46,750 bases of DNA, taken from assembly GCA_963766005.1 (NCBI GenBank), contig CAVXYG010000011.1, forward strand, positions 1 to 46,750, in the 5' to 3' direction. Both the position numbers and the translations under genes were made by a program. Positions 43,582 to 46,750 of this stretch are shown piece by piece; within the stretch, counting starts at the first letter, position 1, and each line of letters opens with the position of its first letter. Source of the DNA: CAVXYG01 sp963766005 (GTDB taxonomy: Bacteria > Actinomycetota > Actinomycetes > S36-B12 > GCA-2699445). The notes beneath the pieces are model-generated. The model had not been told where the DNA came from and searched no databases. It saw nothing but the letters and a program-made list of their open reading frames with translations.

Positions 43582-44366
43582 GGTCCACCTCCGCCGCGCC
43601 GAACCTCGGGCTCGGCCTGCAGCACGATGCCGAGCACCTCGTCCTGCGCCACCAGGGCCGCCGGCTGCAGCGGCGCACCCAGCTCATCGGAGCCCGCCGC
43701 CTGTGCGAGTTCAGCCACCACATCGATCAGCGCACCCCAGGCGGCAGCAATGACGGCATCGCCCCACCGCAGCACCAGACCTGCTGGCCCTTCCGGCGCA
43801 CGCGGCGTGACGGCCAGCAGTCCGGAGATCTCCTTCGGAGTCCCGATCGCCAACGGCACGACGAGTTCGGTCGGCTGCGTGTCGTCGGTCTGCAGGTTGA
43901 TGGCGATCAGGACGACACCGGTCCGCACCGCCACCCGGGTCCTGGTGAGGTCCACGACGACTTCATCGCCGGCCTCGGCCCACACCAGGCGCTCATGCTG
44001 CTCGGTGAGCGAACGCCGGATGAGCTCCTCGAGTTTGCCGGCCGGAACCTCGATCGGCTGCAGCACCGTTCCAGCCGGCACCCGCCGCAGCGGGCGGCGG
44101 ATCTCAGGTCGCGGCCGGATCCGAACGTCGTCAAGGATCGGCCCTGTCGGTTGCAGCTCATCGAGCAGGTCCTCGAGGTCGAGACGCAGTCGCCGGAAGT
44201 CGGGCCGCCGGGGTCGAAGGTCGGGTCGCACCGGAGCGCCAATCTGGGGGTGCCGCGGGCCACTGCTCGGAGTCGGGGGACGGCGTCCAGGACCAGGACG
44301 ACGCGGTCGTTCCCGCTCGTCTGCATCATCCCGGTCGCGGCCCCGCCCGCTCCCGCTGCGTCCCAC
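43578..44366 (-). CDS. First gene of the DUF6603 operon, unknown protein (262 aa)
   Basis: The frame is open further upstream, but the GTG at 44366 is preceded by GAGAGGGG at the right distance and by a candidate promoter. The first 50 residues are Arg/Pro/Gly-rich and probably disordered. The rest is folded: FRRLRLDLEDLLDELQPTGP, PAGTVLQPIEVPAGKLEELI, RRSLTEQHERLVWAEAGDEV, TGVVLIAINLQTDDTQPTEL and WGDAVIAAAWGALIDVVAEL. I do not recognise the family. The stop overlaps the GTG of the giant DUF6603 gene by 3 bases (GTGA), so the two are translationally coupled. Confidence 0.68.
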   Translation of the reverse strand: MGRSGSGRGRDRDDADERERPRRPGPGRRPPTPSSGPRHPQIGAPVRPDLRPRRPDFRRLRLDLEDLLDELQPTGPILDDVRIRPRPEIRRPLRRVPAGTVLQPIEVPAGKLEELIRRSLTEQHERLVWAEAGDEVVVDLTRTRVAVRTGVVLIAINLQTDDTQPTELVVPLAIGTPKEISGLLAVTPRAPEGPAGLVLRWGDAVIAAAWGALIDVVAELAQAAGSDELGAPLQPAALVAQDEVLGIVLQAEPEVRRGGGGP

Positions 44367-44395
44367 GCGATGCCCCTCTCGCCCCCGCTGGCTGA

Positions 44396-44425
44396 TTCCT
44401 AGCAGCGGACGAAGAGCGCACGCAA
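44396..44425 (-). promoter_or_regulatory. Candidate promoter of the DUF6603 operon
   Basis: On the minus strand TTGCGT (44420-44425) and TAGGAA (44396-44401) are 18 bp apart, followed about 30 bp later by the GTG start of the first gene. This resembles a weak housekeeping -35/-10 pair. It overlaps the broken end of the manD remnant's neighbourhood on the other strand. Confidence 0.3.
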
Positions 44426-44479
44426 CGGATGCGGGGGTGATTCCCTGCCGTGTACGCAGCGTGGTGGGCGCAGTACTGA

Positions 44480-45069
44480 ACGGCGTGCGGCACCACCGGC
44501 TGACCCCTATCGAGGCCGCTCGCCTCGCCAAGGATCTTGAGCCCTATCGCCTGTTCTGGCTCGAGGACGCGGTGACTGCCGAAGACCCCGCCGCAATGCG
44601 CCTGGTCCGGGCCGCGAGCACTACCCCGCTGGCGATCGGTGAGGTCTTCACCTCGATCTACGACGTCAAGCCGTTGATCGACGAGCGTCTGATCGACGAC
44701 GTGCGGATGGCCGTGACCCACAGCGGGGGGATCACAACCCCTCACACGGATCTTCGAGGACGCGGGCATCAGCGGCATCCGGACCGGTGTGCACGGACCG
44801 GAAGACATCTCCCCCCGGTGGGTTTCGCCGCCGCACTGCATCTGGGCCTGAGCGTCCACAACTTCGGGATCCAGGAGTACGCCGGCTACTCCGAGTCCGC
44901 CGTGCAGCTCTTCCAGCCCGGGTTCTCCTATGCCGAGGGGTACCTGCACCCGGGCAAGGAGTCGGGTCTCGCGGTCTCCTACGACGACGAGGTGGGGGCG
45001 GCTCACGAGTACCGCACCTCCTACCTGCCGGTGAACCGCCTGCCCGACGGCACCGTCCATGACTGGTGA
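44480..45069 (+). pseudogene. Mannonate dehydratase (ManD, enolase superfamily), 5'-truncated and frameshifted
   Basis: The last half of a ManD-type gene: HHRLTPIEAARLAKDLEPYR, LFWLEDAVTAEDPAA, TTPLAIGEVFTSIYDVKPLI, VTHSGGIT, then in other frames RIFEDAGISGIRTGVHGPED, and again HNFGIQEYAGYSESAVQLF, GYLHPGKESG and YLPVNRLPDGTVHDW. The metal-binding Glu and the WLEDxV and GIQEYxG motifs are conserved, but about 200 N-terminal residues are missing and two frame changes occur near 44737 and 44811 (a run of six C). Intact members of the family dehydrate mannonate or gluconate. This copy should be inactive. Confidence 0.82.
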
Positions 45070-45594
45070 GGGCCACCGGGCCCAGGCAGGAAGGGGTCCA
45101 GGCTGTGATGCACGACCCGAGCCTGCTGATCTGGAGCGACAACTGCTGGACCTGGTGGTCCTGATGTCTGCCTCCGTGGTCCTCATGCCGTGTTGTATCG
45201 ATGGCCGTGGCCGGAGATCCCGCCTGCGTGACTGCGCGAGCCGCACCCTTCGTTGACCTTGTGGCAGGCCGACCTCCGCCTCCCGGTGGCGCTACCCCGG
45301 TCTTGGCTGTGGCGGCTCAGCGTGCATATGGGCACATCGCGCGCTGTGCCCATGAAGCGCCGAAGACACCTTCGGCCCTCGACCAGAGCGGCCGGTCCAC
45401 CCAGTGCTTGGAGTTGACGCGGCACCCGGGGTGCCGCATGGGGGTCGGCGATCGGGATCCATCGATGGTCGGCAGCGCCGGCGCTGACCGCGGTGCTGCC
45501 CGCGGCCGCACGCGTCGCCCGCAGCGAGTTCGGCGGTGCAGTTGCCACGATGCCGCAGCCAAGAGGTCCTCTCTGCCAGCCCCTCCACTCGGGG
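45070..45594. other. Stretch without a recognisable gene
   Basis: About 525 bp between the manD remnant and the stop of the lipoprotein gene. Frames on both strands are short or Arg/Pro/Cys-rich and I see no family, tRNA or convincing hairpin. It may be degraded coding DNA. Confidence 0.45.
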
Positions 45595-46657
45595 CTATCG
45601 GGCCGCGGCCGACCAGCGTGACACTGCGGCGGTGAATCCGGGCTGGTCGAAGGTCTCCACGACCAGGGTGGCCGCGACCAAGGGTCCGTAGTCTGCATCA
45701 CCCACGTAGCCGGTGACGGGTGAGCCGCCGACGGAGACCGCGATCAAGGATGGGCCAGGAATGTCGCTGTCGACCCTCAGGCTCATCTCTGTGTCCGGTC
45801 CGCAACTCGCTTCGGGAACCTGCATCAAGGCAGTGATCGTGCCCGTGTCCCATAGGGACGCCGTGCCATCGGTCCAGCACAGCAGCATGACCCCTGAGCT
45901 GCTCCCGGAGGAGAGTTCCTCGCTGAGCGCCACCCCCCAGGCCCCGGCGCCAGTCGACTCCCCAGCGGGTCCCCCAGTGGCGGTCACTTCCGCGCCGCCA
46001 ACGCTGGGCAGGTCGACACCCCAGGTGTAGCTCATGTTCGGCTGCGCCGGTGTCAGCAGGAGTTGACCATCGAGCACCTGCTCCGACAACCCATCGCCGA
46101 TGTCCGCGGCGGGCTGGTCGGGGAGGCCGCGGAAGTCCTCTGACAGCAGGAGGATCGAGGCTGTCGCCGGAATCAGACCCGTCGGACGCCCCGCTCCCCT
46201 CGGCGCTACCCAAAAGCGGATCGTTGGAAGCGCTGGCGATCTCGCACAGGACCTGGTCGGAGCGCCTGGTCCAGTCCTCCTCGTCCGCGCCGCTCCAGCT
46301 CAGCACCAACTCGTCGGAGGGCCCACCGACGAACTCGTCAAACGCTGCGGCGCAGAACTCGAACGCCTCCCGCTCCGCCACGTCGGGCCCCGGGTACGGG
46401 CCGCCAGCGGAGGGCAGTGTGCCGACCCCGACGACCTGGCCGTCATGCCGGTTGTCGCAGTCCGCAAGCATGGTGCCGCCGTCGTCGCGGTCGAAGCAGA
46501 TGCCCGCCTCGGCGTCATCCCACTCGAGCGGTTCTCCCGGGGCCGGGGCGGAACTGGCCGTCGGGTCCGGCGAACCGGTACCCGCTTCGTCTGCAGGCGC
46601 AGCGCAGGCAGCCAGCACCAGTGCTGCGGCGGCCACAATAGCGAATCGACTGTTCAT
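45595..46657 (-). CDS. Septum-formation-domain lipoprotein with a frameshift
   Basis: The ATG at 46657 follows GGGGG. The product starts with a lipoprotein signal (MNSRFAIVAAAALVLAACAA; lipobox LAAC), then a Pro/Ser linker and an AEAGICFDRDDGGTMLADCD, HDGQVVGVGTLPSAGGPYPG, FCAAAFDEFVGG region that matches the septum-formation domain common in actinobacterial membrane proteins. Near 46190 coding passes to another frame (PTGLIPATASILLLSEDF, then RGLPDQPAADIGDGLSEQVL, YTWGVDLPSVGG and LVVETFDQPGFTAAVSRW). The total length of 1,063 bp has one base over a multiple of three. With the frame restored it would be about 353 residues. A role in envelope or division is assumed from the domain name only. 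Confidence 0.65.
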
Positions 46658-46750
46658 GATTCCCCCAGGTTCTCTGGTCGGAAGGATCACCCAGGAGCCT
46701 CCTTGCGCGCAGACCCGCGGACCAGGGCCTTTCGTCATGGAGCCCTGGGC

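Noticed and set aside
44200..44329. Alternative start at an ATG pair (44329) for the operon's first gene
   Set aside because: That ATG opens a different frame which turns into Cys/Ser/Arg-rich sequence; the GTG at 44366 is in the good frame and has a ribosome site.
39142..45069. Plus-strand open frame of 1,975 codons
   Set aside because: Most of it is the antisense shadow of the giant DUF6603 gene: Arg/Gly/Gln-rich with no domains. Only its last part (from about 44480) is real, as the manD remnant.

Overview
This window comes from a high-GC actinobacterium (Actinomycetota). A WhiB-family Fe-S regulator, the ClpS-DUF2017 gene pair, a DUF3039 zinc-ribbon protein, a DUF2516 membrane protein and a septum-formation lipoprotein all point there. 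Genus cannot be decided from the sequence alone. No rRNA, tRNA or CRISPR array was seen.

Region 1 (1-15030) is orderly, intact chromosomal sequence: clpS with DUF2017 on the minus strand, a divergent class V aminotransferase, a secreted GH18 protein with six tandem C-terminal repeats, an IclR regulator, DUF3039, a thioredoxin with a CsoR-type palindrome upstream, a WhiB3/WhiD-like regulator, then an arginine deiminase locus (YfcC-type carrier, divergent arcA-arcB, no carbamate kinase in the window), DUF2516 and an MFS transporter.

Region 2 (15031-19790) is a decayed accessory patch. It holds a broken small gene, a deleted duplicate of a hepT-mntA toxin-antitoxin operon, an intact vapBC pair lying between the two hepT copies, the complete hepT-mntA pair, an IS630-type transposase remnant, several short broken ORFs, and a frameshifted and truncated tyrosine recombinase.

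Region 3 (19967-24483) has a secreted, apparently wall-anchored protein with 14 RCC1-type repeats, a SnoaL-like protein and two frameshifted membrane-protein genes.

Region 4 (24555-44366) is the most unusual part: a 20-kb, one-strand, translationally coupled operon. Its genes encode a 262-residue leader protein, a giant protein of about 3,360 residues containing a DUF6603 domain and an alpha/beta-hydrolase-like segment, three large proteins of no recognised function, and a terminal Het-C-like protein. Every downstream junction overlaps or lies within 9 nt and has a strong ribosome binding site, so the products are probably made in concert. One-base frameshifts interrupt two of the six genes. 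This cluster is the best candidate for an undescribed system.

Region 5 (44480-46657) has the 3' half of a degenerate mannonate dehydratase (ManD) gene, a stretch without recognisable genes, and a septum-formation-domain lipoprotein with a frameshift.

Apparent single-base frameshifts are absent from the first 15 kb and number about ten in the rest. This could be real decay of an accessory region or indel errors in the assembly.
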